64,000 nucleotides of DNA from Bacteroides salyersiae WAL 10018 = DSM 18765 = JCM 12988 (lineage in GTDB: Bacteria; Bacteroidota; Bacteroidia; Bacteroidales; Bacteroidaceae). The notes under the pieces are model-generated. The model did not search any database and was not told where the DNA came from. It saw only the letters and a program-made list of their open reading frames with translations. The DNA lies in assembly GCF_000381365.1 (NCBI RefSeq), contig NZ_KB905467.1:365604-429603 (forward strand), in the 5' to 3' direction. This document shows positions 52,305 through 61,093 of this stretch, one piece after another. Every line of letters starts with the position of its first letter. The first letter of the stretch is position 1. Made by a program: the position numbers and the translations under genes.

Positions 52305-53591
52305 TTAGAACGAGTATTGCACTAATAAATTCATTCTATTAGCATGACGGGTAGCATCGTTGAAGTCTGTGCGCCATCCTCTTAAATACTCGGCGCCTAC
52401 TTGCAGGTTACTGGTTACATTCCAGAACATGTTGGCCACCAGGTATTGTCCTTTACGGTAGGCGTCCGGATTGTCGCTGGGGTAATTGTGTTCCGAATAG
52501 AGTCTTGATAAGCTATAAGTGCCCGATACGAATACGTTTTTGCAGATGTTATACTGTAAGCCGGCATACCAACCCAACATAGGAAGGGTTTGCATTCTGC
52601 CTTCTTTTTCCGGATTCGGAACAAGATCCACATTCAGATTACTCAAATCATTGAGAAACTGACCGATGCCTTTACCATAATTAAGTTGCCCGAACACCTG
52701 CCATTTGGGAGTAACAGTGAAAGTGGTCGATGCTTGTAGTCCGAAGCCGGTAGTTGAATAGGCTTTTTGGTAAACATCACTTGAGTAAGTCATACTGCGG
52801 ATGATAGCTGCCAGACGAATGTGACTGTTTTTATTCCAATTGTATTGAGCGGAAGCGGCAAAATCCGGCATACGTTGGGTGCTGATAGATACTTTATCGG
52901 TAGTTGTACCGTCTACAGAAGGCATTTCGGCGGCTATTCCGAATTTCCAGTTTTTTAATCCGCTATACAGATAGCTTAATTGTGTAGTACGGTAAAATGC
53001 AGAGCCGTTAGGTCCGGCAAAGTCGATGGTGGCGGGTAGTGCTGCCAAGTCCATGAACGAACCGTAGCTGTATCCCAATGTAAATCCTAAGAATGAAGCA
53101 TATGCATTTTGAAGTTCGAATGTTTTGCCGTCTCCCCGGAAATTTCCGGCTGTATAAACTACAAAATCTCCTAAATTCTTCGTATGACCTACCAGTTTCA
53201 AGAAGAGAGTGGAAGTACTGGCATCCATCTGGAACTGATTTTTCACATAACCGTTTCCTTTATTGGGGATAAGGGCGGGATAGAAGTCCACGTCTTTTAC
53301 AATACCCCCGAAGTCATATTCTGCAGTAGCACGTACATATCCTCCAATGCCGAGGGCAAATTTTCCTTTTTGGTCCGTCAGTAAAAAGCGTGGAGCTTTC
53401 GGTTCATGGAAACGTTTAAGTTGGGTTTCTTCCATTATCCGGATAATTTCATCTCCGGCTTTATCCCTTGAGACAAACATGATGGAGTTTGGTTCTTTAT
53501 CTTCAATGATTACTTTTTTCTGCGCATTTGCGCAGAGTGGGAGTAGGCTCATCCCAAGTAGCAAGGCTACTGATTTAAATTTTGTTTTCAT
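52305..53591 (-). CDS. DcaP-like trimeric outer-membrane porin
   Basis: 428 residues: signal peptide (LLGMSLLPLCANAQ), a short periplasmic helix (GDEIIRIMEETQLKRF), then barrel strands from GKFALGIGGYVRATAEYDFG to the terminal MNLLVQYSF. The DcaP family allows passage of small negatively charged compounds in Acinetobacter; the Bacteroides substrate is unknown. Divergent from the ECF sigma gene (163 bases between starts). Confidence 0.82.
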   Translation of the reverse strand: MKTKFKSVALLLGMSLLPLCANAQKKVIIEDKEPNSIMFVSRDKAGDEIIRIMEETQLKRFHEPKAPRFLLTDQKGKFALGIGGYVRATAEYDFGGIVKDVDFYPALIPNKGNGYVKNQFQMDASTSTLFLKLVGHTKNLGDFVVYTAGNFRGDGKTFELQNAYASFLGFTLGYSYGSFMDLAALPATIDFAGPNGSAFYRTTQLSYLYSGLKNWKFGIAAEMPSVDGTTTDKVSISTQRMPDFAASAQYNWNKNSHIRLAAIIRSMTYSSDVYQKAYSTTGFGLQASTTFTVTPKWQVFGQLNYGKGIGQFLNDLSNLNVDLVPNPEKEGRMQTLPMLGWYAGLQYNICKNVFVSGTYSLSRLYSEHNYPSDNPDAYRKGQYLVANMFWNVTSNLQVGAEYLRGWRTDFNDATRHANRMNLLVQYSF

Positions 53592-53754
53592 TATAAGTTA
53601 AGTTTTAGGTGAATGTGCAAACAACAACTTAAACGGGAAAAGGTTGAAACCCCTCAGGGAAAAATAGTCAAATATTGCGGAAAAATTGTCATGGTGTATT
53701 ATGTGAAAATGCTCCATCTTTGTACTCAGTATAAATTATGATAATAGAGGAACG

Positions 53755-54255
53755 ATGGATAAACTAACATGCAAAATAGTAGAGATGGAATCGGAATTGC
53801 GTCATTTTGCTTTCAAACTGACTGCAGATCAGGATTCTGCCAATGATTTAGTACAGGAATGTATGTTGAAGGCATTGGATAACAAAGAGAAGTTCGTTCA
53901 TGCACAGAATTTTAAAGGTTGGATGTATACTATCATGCGCAACCTTTTTATTAATAATTATCGCCGTGCCACCCGTGAGATGTCTATGATTGATGATAAT
54001 TATACAATCAGCCAACAAAGTATGATTGAAGCGGAAGATGCAGACCGTTTTGAATATGCTTACGATCTGAAGGAACTCCATAAAGTGATCAATGCTGTAC
54101 CGGAATCAATGCGTAGGCCTTTTCTCATGTATGTTTCCGGCTTTAAATATACTGAAATAGCAGAGAAGATGGGGCTTCCGGTCGGCACGATAAAGAGCCG
54201 GCTATTCTTTGTGCGCAAGCGGTTACAGAAAGACTTGAAGGAATTTGGAAATTAG
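53755..54255 (+). CDS. ECF-type RNA polymerase sigma factor, orphan
   Basis: 166 residues. Region 2: LTADQDSANDLVQECMLKAL and FKGWMYTIMRNLFINNYRR. Region 4: PFLMYVSGFKYTEIAEKMGL and GTIKSRLFFVRKRL. No anti-sigma or FecR gene is adjacent: the next gene is the queuosine transporter about 100 bases on. Target promoters cannot be seen. It could control the divergent porin, but that is only positional. Confidence 0.93.
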   Translation: MDKLTCKIVEMESELRHFAFKLTADQDSANDLVQECMLKALDNKEKFVHAQNFKGWMYTIMRNLFINNYRRATREMSMIDDNYTISQQSMIEAEDADRFEYAYDLKELHKVINAVPESMRRPFLMYVSGFKYTEIAEKMGLPVGTIKSRLFFVRKRLQKDLKEFGN

Positions 54256-54281
54256 TGATAGTCGATTTCAAAAAAATGTCT

Positions 54282-54289
54282 TATCTTTG
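54282..54289 (+). promoter_or_regulatory. -7 box of the queuosine operon
   Basis: TATCTTTG, about 80 bases before the transporter ATG, so the leader is long enough to hold the riboswitch. Confidence 0.65.
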
Positions 54290-54325
54290 CCGTCCGAATT
54301 AATAAACGTATGATGCCGTGAATAG

Positions 54326-54363
54326 CGGTCGTGTATTCTAGAACACCACGTAAAAAACAGGAG
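54326..54363 (+). promoter_or_regulatory. Probable preQ1-I riboswitch
   Basis: In the leader of the queuosine operon, CGTG (54330-54333) pairs with CACG (54347-54350) around a loop holding TTCTAGAACAC. TAAAAAACAGGAG follows. This matches the preQ1-I aptamer layout: short P1, UUCUAG-type loop, ACACC, A-rich tail. The tail's AGGA can pair with loop UUCU as pseudoknot P2, which would hide the AGGAG ribosome site just before the ATG. Translational repression by preQ1 is the expected outcome. Confidence 0.6.
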
Positions 54364-54364
54364 T

Positions 54365-55045
54365 ATGAAAGAAAAAGTATCAGTTCCCTTCATGTTGCTT
54401 GGCATATTATTTAATGTATGTCTGATCGCAGCCAATCTTCTTGAAACAAAAGTGATTCAGGTGGGTAGTATTACCGTTACTGCCGGTTTGCTTGTATTTC
54501 CTATTTCGTATATTATCAACGACTGCATTGCCGAAGTCTGGGGATTCAAGAAAGCGCGTCTTATTATCTGGAGTGGTTTTGCCATGAACTTTTTTGTGGT
54601 AGCATTGGGGTTGATTGCGGTTGCTATTCCGGCAGCACCTTTTTGGGAGGGTGAAGAACATTTTGATTTTGTTTTTGGAATGGCTCCCCGTATTGTGATA
54701 GCCAGCCTGACGGCCTTTTTAGTGGGGTCATTCCTCAATGCCTATGTGATGAGTAAAATGAAAGTGGCGAGTGGCGGTAAGAATTTCTCGGTACGTGCCA
54801 TTTTGTCTACGATAGTGGGAGAGACGGCTGATTCACTCATTTTCTTTCCGGTCGCTTTCGGAGGTGTCATTGCTTGGCCGGAACTTTTGATAATGATGGG
54901 TATCCAGATTATACTGAAATCGATGTACGAAGTCATTATCCTGCCGGTTACCATCCGGGTGGTGAATGCTATCAAGAAAATAGACGGCAGCGATGTCTAT
55001 GATGAGAATATCTCCTATAATATACTAAAAATTAAAGAAATTTGA
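54365..55045 (+). CDS. Queuosine precursor transporter (YhhQ/Vut_1 family)
   Basis: 226 residues with about six membrane helices, including LLGILFNVCLIAANLLETKV and the conserved start of helix 3, PISYIINDCIAEVWGFKKAR. The family imports queuosine precursors (preQ0/preQ1). Here it shares an operon with queC and queF, which supports the assignment. The stop lies three bases before the queC start. The riboswitch covers its ribosome site. Confidence 0.92.
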   Translation: MKEKVSVPFMLLGILFNVCLIAANLLETKVIQVGSITVTAGLLVFPISYIINDCIAEVWGFKKARLIIWSGFAMNFFVVALGLIAVAIPAAPFWEGEEHFDFVFGMAPRIVIASLTAFLVGSFLNAYVMSKMKVASGGKNFSVRAILSTIVGETADSLIFFPVAFGGVIAWPELLIMMGIQIILKSMYEVIILPVTIRVVNAIKKIDGSDVYDENISYNILKIKEI

Positions 55046-55048
55046 TCA

Positions 55049-55708
55049 ATGATGAATAAAGATACCGCTCTGGTTATTTTCAGTGGAGGACAGGATTCTA
55101 CGACCTGTCTGTTTTGGGCAAAACGTGAGTTTAAAAAAGTGTGTGCATTGAGTTTTCTTTACGGTCAGAAACATCAGAAGGAAGTGGAACTGGCGCGTGA
55201 GATAGCCCGTAATGCCGGTGTGGAGTTTGAAGTGATGGACGTTTCCTTTATCGGAAAGTTAGGGCATAATTCCTTGACGGATACCACCATGGTGATGGAT
55301 CAGGAGAAGCCGGCCGATAGTTTTCCGAATACATTCGTGCCGGGGCGCAATCTGTTTTTTCTTAGCATTGCTGCCGTATATGCCCGTGAGAGAGGTATTA
55401 ATCACATTGTGACCGGTGTGTCACAGACTGATTTCAGCGGGTATCCGGATTGTAGGGATGCTTTTATCAAGTCTCTTAACGTGACGCTGAATTTGGCAAT
55501 GGACGAACAGTTCGTTCTTCACACTCCCCTTATGTGGATCGATAAGGCACAGACTTGGGCGCTTGCCGATGAATTGGGGGTACTGGAGATTATCCGTAAT
55601 GATACGCTGACTTGCTACAATGGTATACAGGGAGATGGATGCGGGCATTGTCCGGCATGTAAGTTGCGGCGTCAGGGGTTGGATGAGTATTTGTTAAGTA
55701 AAAAATAA
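55049..55708 (+). CDS. queC: 7-cyano-7-deazaguanine synthase
   Basis: ATP-dependent conversion of carboxydeazaguanine to preQ0. 219 residues. The PP-loop [16 protein letters not shown] is at about residues 9-24, [15 protein letters not shown] follows, and the zinc site is formed by [17 protein letters not shown] near the C-terminus. The start is ATG 55049 or the next ATG 55052. queF follows after 11 bases. Confidence 0.97.
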   Translation: MMNKDTALVIFSGGQDSTTCLFWAKREFKKVCALSFLYGQKHQKEVELAREIARNAGVEFEVMDVSFIGKLGHNSLTDTTMVMDQEKPADSFPNTFVPGRNLFFLSIAAVYARERGINHIVTGVSQTDFSGYPDCRDAFIKSLNVTLNLAMDEQFVLHTPLMWIDKAQTWALADELGVLEIIRNDTLTCYNGIQGDGCGHCPACKLRRQGLDEYLLSKK

Positions 55709-55719
55709 ATTTTTGAGAT

Positions 55720-56175
55720 ATGGCTAAGTTAGAAGACCAGCTTTCCCTTTTAGGGAGGAAGACCGAATATAAACAAGACTATGCTCCCGAAGTTTTGGAA
55801 GCATTTGATAATAAGCATCCTGAAAATGATTATTGGGTACGTTTCAATTGCCCTGAGTTTACCAGCCTTTGTCCGATTACTGGACAGCCTGATTTTGCGG
55901 AAATACGTATCAGCTATTTACCGGATGTAAAGATGGTGGAGAGTAAAAGTTTGAAGCTTTATCTTTTCAGTTTTCGAAATCATGGCGCTTTCCATGAGGA
56001 TTGTGTCAACATTATAATGAAAGATCTCATTCGGTTGATGGATCCTAAGTATATTGAAGTGACGGGAATCTTTACTCCACGTGGCGGTATTTCTATTTAT
56101 CCGTATGCCAACTATGGCCGTTCCGGAACGAAATATGAAGAGATGGCGATGCATCGGTTGATGAATCATGAGTAA
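55720..56175 (+). CDS. queF: NADPH-dependent preQ0 reductase
   Basis: Reduces the preQ0 nitrile to preQ1 amine. 151 residues, the short unimodular form. [20 protein letters not shown] contains the catalytic Cys (about 51) and Asp, and [20 protein letters not shown] is the conserved QueF motif. Together with queC and the transporter it makes preQ1 from imported or internal precursor. A terminator follows. Confidence 0.97.
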   Translation: MAKLEDQLSLLGRKTEYKQDYAPEVLEAFDNKHPENDYWVRFNCPEFTSLCPITGQPDFAEIRISYLPDVKMVESKSLKLYLFSFRNHGAFHEDCVNIIMKDLIRLMDPKYIEVTGIFTPRGGISIYPYANYGRSGTKYEEMAMHRLMNHE

Positions 56176-56197
56176 AACTCTTTTGGATGATACAAGA

Positions 56198-56243
56198 TGT
56201 GCCGGCAAAGTAGGGTAAACACTACATGCCGGCACATTTTTTA
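56198..56243 (+). terminator. Terminator of the queuosine operon
   Basis: ATGTGCCGGCA pairs with TGCCGGCACAT across an 18-base loop, followed by TTTTTTA. Confidence 0.8.
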
Positions 56244-56268
56244 TACTTATATACTTATGGACTTATTC

Positions 56269-58650
56269 TTATTTTACGATAAGCTTAACAGTCTCTATTC
56301 CGTTTTCTGTATTAATAACCACCAGATAAGTACCTGCACTCAAAGTGCTGATATCCAAGTTTTGTTCTGCCGTACCATTGCCGATTGCGGTAAGAACCGT
56401 CTGGCCTACTAAGCTGTGGATACTGATTTTTTCAATATTCTTTCCAACAGTTTTAATGGTAATCGCTTCGCTGGCAGGATTGGGGTAAAGTTGCAGGGTT
56501 GTTTCTATTGCTGTACCGTTCTGTAATCCTGTAGAAGCATTTTTGCTAAAGTTAGGACGTACATAAGGATAACCATATCCGGGTAACTCGTTGAGGAAAC
56601 CGTTTTTACCAACTGCAATTAGACCGTTTGCAGTTTGGTCGCATACAAGTCCCATGTTGTTGCTTCCTTCCTGCTTAACTTCGAACATATATTTTCCGGG
56701 AACTACATTGAGTTCAGGAAGTTCATATGTGATTTTCTCTCCACCTTCTCCTCTAACTACAGATTTACTAACCAAAGGTTGTCCCATAGAAGAGTCGCTG
56801 GTATCTATTTTGTATACGTTCAGTGTCAGCTTATCATTTGCCTGAGCAGGTTTAGGCATGAATCCGAGAGTGATTGAAGTCAATACATCTTCTTTCAGGA
56901 TAGTGAATGCCGTACCGAATGCCGTACCGGCAGTTTTACCACCTACACCAAATTCAAAGTCTGACGGATTGTCCCATGCATAGGTTGAATCGGATACCAT
57001 GGTTGCGATACCCAAAGCGTTGTCTTCCGGATAGTCATCTTTGGAGATACTTGCTAAGGCCATGAAGGAGAATGCTTCGTCTTCATTACTTACGGCATTT
57101 ACCAAGTTTACATCCATTGTCTCTTCTTTCACTTCACCTACGGCCAAAGTTGGGATAGTAGTTGTTGCCAATACCTCGTTGTTACCTTTAATTTCCAGTT
57201 TTATGTCGTTTTCAACTTGCTTACCGTTGTTTACAATAGATACTGTAAACTGGTGTGCTGTGTTGATGTGATATTGCGGAACAATTCTCGGAAGTTGTAT
57301 TTTCGGAGTTATCGACTCTACTTTTACGTCATGGTCGGCAATTTTGCTTACCGCGATATCATGAATTTCGAGATATGCCAATTCGGTAGAAGTGAAGCAG
57401 ATGACATAGTTACCTTCTTCTGCTACAGTAAATTGCACTTCTTTCTTGGTGACGGTGTTTTGAGTGTTTTCTTTGAATTCTTTGATTTTTGTCCATGTTG
57501 CCATGTCGCTACCGCTTTTTCCGAATGCTATGTAGAAGTAATCATATTTGAGCCCGCCGATCAACAACTCGTCTCCGGCATTATAGCTGAAAATGATTCT
57601 GTATTCACCCGGTTCCATGTAGATACATCTGGATGACAGGGTAGAGGTCGTATTAGCCTTGTAACAACCGGACTGACTGTTCCATTCCCAACCATTGGCG
57701 GTAACAGGATTCCAGTTAAGTACATCAATGGCTTTTTTAAAGCTGGATTCGAAAGGAACTTTTGTTGGTGATAAATTAACAACACGTCCTTTGACGGTAT
57801 CATTGCTTGTCACTGTCTGGTTGTCACAATTTGCCACTACTTTTACATTATATGCCTGATCTATGCCGGAGAAATCGGCCGGGGTAGTGAAAGTAACGTC
57901 CAATGAACCTCCTACGGCAATCTTATCAGTAAAGTCTTGTGTTATTTTATTGGCATCGTCTATTTCGTAGTAGAGACTAAAGCCATTGATAGCACCGGTA
58001 CCGATGTTTTTTACCGTAACTCCGATGGGAGCAGTTCCTAAATTACAATCCGAAGCCGGAAGTACCAGATTTTCTAATGTAATATCCGGAGTTCCTTGGA
58101 ATCCTCCTTCGTCTATAGCAATATTGTCAAGCCAAAATCCTGCCCGATTTTTCTCTGAAATAACATGGAATGAGAAATAATAATCTCCGGCTTCTTCAAC
58201 GTTGAAATCATTAATGCTGACTTCCCATTCATTGATGCTGACATCTGTTAGAGTTGTCAGTACTTTCATGGTAGAGAAATCTTTTGATTTACCATAAAGA
58301 ACTTTCATACTTTCTTTATTTCTGGTGGTAGACGTGCGGTAATAGAAAGAGAGACAGTGAGTTCCTGTTTTTAGTGTGACGGGTTCACGAGTCGTCAGAT
58401 AATCATCTGCTGCATTGTTTCTTTCGTATAGATACTTTGCCAAACCTGTACCGCCATCTGCATCCGGAGAAGAGGTCTCATCGATATATTCCCATGTCTT
58501 ACTGTCATTATTGGCATCTGTAACAGTCCAATTAACTGAGAAATTGTTTTTGGTCGCGAAATCCTCGTAAAAGAGGTGACCATCAGATCTTGTCTGTGCT
58601 CCAACCAGAATTGCTGATTGCATAGCTGCTAAAAGTAATAGTCTTTTCAT
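56269..58650 (-). CDS. Large surface protein with choice-of-anchor J and T9SS-like C-terminal domain
   Basis: 793 residues: signal peptide (LLAAMQSAILVGAQ), a cleaved-adhesin/choice-of-anchor J domain (about 25-180, with HLFYEDFATKNNFSVNWTV and FWLDNIAIDEGGF). A CARDB-like repeat region follows (about 190-290, NLVLPASDCNLGTAPIGVTV), a second adhesin-like domain (about 300-430), then another CARDB-like part. The last 75 residues (LYPNPASEAITIKTVGKNIE, then LSAGTYLVVINTENG) match a T9SS type A sorting domain. Last gene of the susC operon, 33 bases after the lipoprotein. Probably glycan or protein binding at the cell surface; no enzyme motif seen. Confidence 0.8.
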   Translation of the reverse strand: MKRLLLLAAMQSAILVGAQTRSDGHLFYEDFATKNNFSVNWTVTDANNDSKTWEYIDETSSPDADGGTGLAKYLYERNNAADDYLTTREPVTLKTGTHCLSFYYRTSTTRNKESMKVLYGKSKDFSTMKVLTTLTDVSINEWEVSINDFNVEEAGDYYFSFHVISEKNRAGFWLDNIAIDEGGFQGTPDITLENLVLPASDCNLGTAPIGVTVKNIGTGAINGFSLYYEIDDANKITQDFTDKIAVGGSLDVTFTTPADFSGIDQAYNVKVVANCDNQTVTSNDTVKGRVVNLSPTKVPFESSFKKAIDVLNWNPVTANGWEWNSQSGCYKANTTSTLSSRCIYMEPGEYRIIFSYNAGDELLIGGLKYDYFYIAFGKSGSDMATWTKIKEFKENTQNTVTKKEVQFTVAEEGNYVICFTSTELAYLEIHDIAVSKIADHDVKVESITPKIQLPRIVPQYHINTAHQFTVSIVNNGKQVENDIKLEIKGNNEVLATTTIPTLAVGEVKEETMDVNLVNAVSNEDEAFSFMALASISKDDYPEDNALGIATMVSDSTYAWDNPSDFEFGVGGKTAGTAFGTAFTILKEDVLTSITLGFMPKPAQANDKLTLNVYKIDTSDSSMGQPLVSKSVVRGEGGEKITYELPELNVVPGKYMFEVKQEGSNNMGLVCDQTANGLIAVGKNGFLNELPGYGYPYVRPNFSKNASTGLQNGTAIETTLQLYPNPASEAITIKTVGKNIEKISIHSLVGQTVLTAIGNGTAEQNLDISTLSAGTYLVVINTENGIETVKLIVK

Positions 58651-58683
58651 AAATTCACATTTTTTAGTTCACGATTGCTTTAT

Positions 58684-59550
58684 CTATTGTTTGATAAATT
58701 TTAGGGGAATGGAATTTCCGCTGTCATCGGTATAACTTCCTACAAGCCCAAGCCAACCTTCGACGGCAGGAACTTCAAGTCCCAAAGCGTGTCCCATTTC
58801 GAATGTTACTACTTTGTTTTTGAAGATTCCCGTTATCGGGTCGGTGGTTTTTACCCATCTGCCGTTGGATACGGCTTTGTGAGTTAATTCGACATTGTCT
58901 CCATTGTATGTACCGATTACCTGGCTTGCAGCAATGGTCAGTTTGTATTCTCCCTGGTTTTCGGTTGCTTCTACTTCTACGAGTGCAGCACCTCCTTGTC
59001 CGAAGTCAAGGTATAGTTGTTCGAAAGAGTCGTCTACGGAGGTGAGTGTGCAGGCATAGTTAGTTACTCCATTAGGCGTTTGGAGTTGGCTTTTGCCCTC
59101 CATCATATATTTACCTTCCAAAGGGCTGTTTTCCAGAATATTTACTTTACATATTGCGTTACTTCCTGCTGTCGCTCCTTCTACGTGGGCGATAGCTATC
59201 GAGAAGGAACGGTTCTGTTCGATCTCGTCATTGGCTATGGAAAGAAGCGTTTCGATATTTACACTTTCTACTCCGGCAGGGATTACTAAATTGTAATCGG
59301 TAATGAGAATGTCTTTGTCATTTTCAAAACCACTGTTGTTGTCCTTCATTTCTATACGGACTTTTATAAGTCCGTTATTTTCTCCTTTTACCACTATGGG
59401 GAGATTCAGGGAAGAGGTCAGTTCTTTGATTTCAATTTCTGCAGATTGAAACTCAACGGTGGCCGTTCCGGTATTGAGGTTGTCATCGTCATTGCAAGCT
59501 ATCATAATAAGTGGCAAAAGCAATATTGCAAATCGTTTCAGATAGTTCAT
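58684..59550 (-). CDS. Surface lipoprotein downstream of susD, probable glycan- or ligand-binding
   Basis: 288 residues: signal ILLLPLIMIAC, lipidated Cys at about residue 19, then DDDN, an acidic stretch resembling a surface-export signal. Residues 28-135 look like a Calx-beta-type domain (VEFQSAEIEIKELTSSLNLP). The C-terminal half (LEGKYMMEGKSQLQTPNGV onward) is a lipocalin-like beta domain seen in SusE-position proteins. No catalytic residues. Sits 26 bases after susD, the usual place for a SusE/F-like accessory binding protein. Confidence 0.75.
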   Translation of the reverse strand: MNYLKRFAILLLPLIMIACNDDDNLNTGTATVEFQSAEIEIKELTSSLNLPIVVKGENNGLIKVRIEMKDNNSGFENDKDILITDYNLVIPAGVESVNIETLLSIANDEIEQNRSFSIAIAHVEGATAGSNAICKVNILENSPLEGKYMMEGKSQLQTPNGVTNYACTLTSVDDSFEQLYLDFGQGGAALVEVEATENQGEYKLTIAASQVIGTYNGDNVELTHKAVSNGRWVKTTDPITGIFKNKVVTFEMGHALGLEVPAVEGWLGLVGSYTDDSGNSIPLKFIKQ

Positions 59551-59576
59551 AATCGTATTTCTCTTTTTGAATAAAA

Positions 59577-61073
59577 TTAATAACCCGGGTTTTGTTGATA
59601 CTTAATCTGCGGATTGGCATCTGTTTCCGCTTTAGGAATAGCCCATAACCAGCGTGTATTATCTGCTTTTATATTCAGGTCCATACCGAGCTCATAAGAT
59701 AATTGTACTGATTGGGGATTTTGACGTTTGAATCCCTCTCCATAGCGTTTCAGATCGGTTAGGCGGAATCCTTCTCCATACAGTTCGCGTTCACGTTCGG
59801 CACGAATCAGATGTCTGAGACTTAAACCGGAAACCGGATTGAATGATATGGAAGCGTCGCGAGCATACATTAATTCATATAAAACATCATATGCAGCCAG
59901 TTCGTCTTCTCCTTCACCTCTCATATAGTAAGCTTCGGCGGCGATGAGGTATTGTTCGGCAATGCGGAAAATTTTGGGCTTGTTTACATAATTGTTAACT
60001 CCTTCGTACATTTCCGGATTACCCGGATATTTGGTGAATACCGCCAACCTATGCTTCTCGTTGGTTGAAAATGAGATATCTTCCATTTTGAAGTAACAAT
60101 TGACACGTATGTCGTTTTCCCGGAATGAATTGATAATGTCGCGTGAAGGAAGGAAAACGGGCTTATGGTTTGTTTCGTCTAAGAAATAATTTCCCATGGC
60201 AGGTGCTAACTCTTGCTTGGAACTGAATAATTGGCAAATTACTTCTGTACTGACATCATTACGCCACATTTCTTGCATCTGGGCTGCATTGTTGATAAGC
60301 GGATACCGGCCGTCTTTTATAAGTCCTTCCGCGCAGTCGATAGCCGTGTCATAATCTTTTGTCAGCAAGGCGATTCTTGCTTCAAATGCGGTAAGCGCAT
60401 CGGTCGATAGGTACTCGAAAGAATGTTGCCCGGTGGCTATCATATTCTCTTTGGCCTGTTTGATGTCATCTTTTATGAAACTGTAGGTTGCAGCCAAAGT
60501 TGCCCGGGACGGGTATTTTGTATTATCGGCAGAAGGTGAATATTCGTCCACAATGGGCACTCCATAAAAGTTTTCTGCTGTGGCAGGGTCATATGTCGCA
60601 CAGAATTTATCAACCAGGATAGAGTAAGCTATGGCGCGGATCAGATGAGCTTCTCCCAAGTAGTTTTTGACGGTAGGCAGTTCGCTGTCCGAAAACTTGC
60701 CTTCTGTCTGTAGTCTTTTGATGCCTTCGATCAGTAAATTGCATTGGGCTATGGTTACATAGCTATTGCTCCATATGGTGCTGAAAGTACTTTCCGAAGC
60801 ATTTGCTTCCCAACGATACAGTGCACCGAGTTGATTTCCGAAATAGGAAAGAGGGAGAAATCCGTCGGCTTGTATTTCGGCTGCTAATACATTTGTGGAA
60901 ACTGCAATAATGCGTAAGTCTCTGTACATTCCCGTCCGTAATTTCTGACAGTCGGCGAATGATTCTATAGCACTCTCTAAAGGTATCTTGTCATATGGAT
61001 ACTTGTCCATATTGCAGGATGCCAGTATAATTGTGAAAAGGAGGGTGAATATGATTGATTTTGATGTTTTCAT
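59577..61073 (-). CDS. SusD/RagB-family nutrient-binding outer-membrane lipoprotein
   Basis: 498 residues: signal FTIILASCNMD with lipidation Cys at about residue 20. TPR-like helices include NSYVTIAQCNLLIEGIKRLQ and the conserved GEAHLIRAIAYSILVDKFC. The C-terminal RAERERELYGEGFRLTDLKR and a final YQQNPGY follow the family pattern. It caps the SusC channel and presents the ligand. It lies 20 bases after susC. The ligand cannot be inferred without the missing upstream genes. Confidence 0.95.
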   Translation of the reverse strand: MKTSKSIIFTLLFTIILASCNMDKYPYDKIPLESAIESFADCQKLRTGMYRDLRIIAVSTNVLAAEIQADGFLPLSYFGNQLGALYRWEANASESTFSTIWSNSYVTIAQCNLLIEGIKRLQTEGKFSDSELPTVKNYLGEAHLIRAIAYSILVDKFCATYDPATAENFYGVPIVDEYSPSADNTKYPSRATLAATYSFIKDDIKQAKENMIATGQHSFEYLSTDALTAFEARIALLTKDYDTAIDCAEGLIKDGRYPLINNAAQMQEMWRNDVSTEVICQLFSSKQELAPAMGNYFLDETNHKPVFLPSRDIINSFRENDIRVNCYFKMEDISFSTNEKHRLAVFTKYPGNPEMYEGVNNYVNKPKIFRIAEQYLIAAEAYYMRGEGEDELAAYDVLYELMYARDASISFNPVSGLSLRHLIRAERERELYGEGFRLTDLKRYGEGFKRQNPQSVQLSYELGMDLNIKADNTRWLWAIPKAETDANPQIKYQQNPGY

Positions 61074-61093
61074 ATAGCTGTCTCTGTTTTTCT

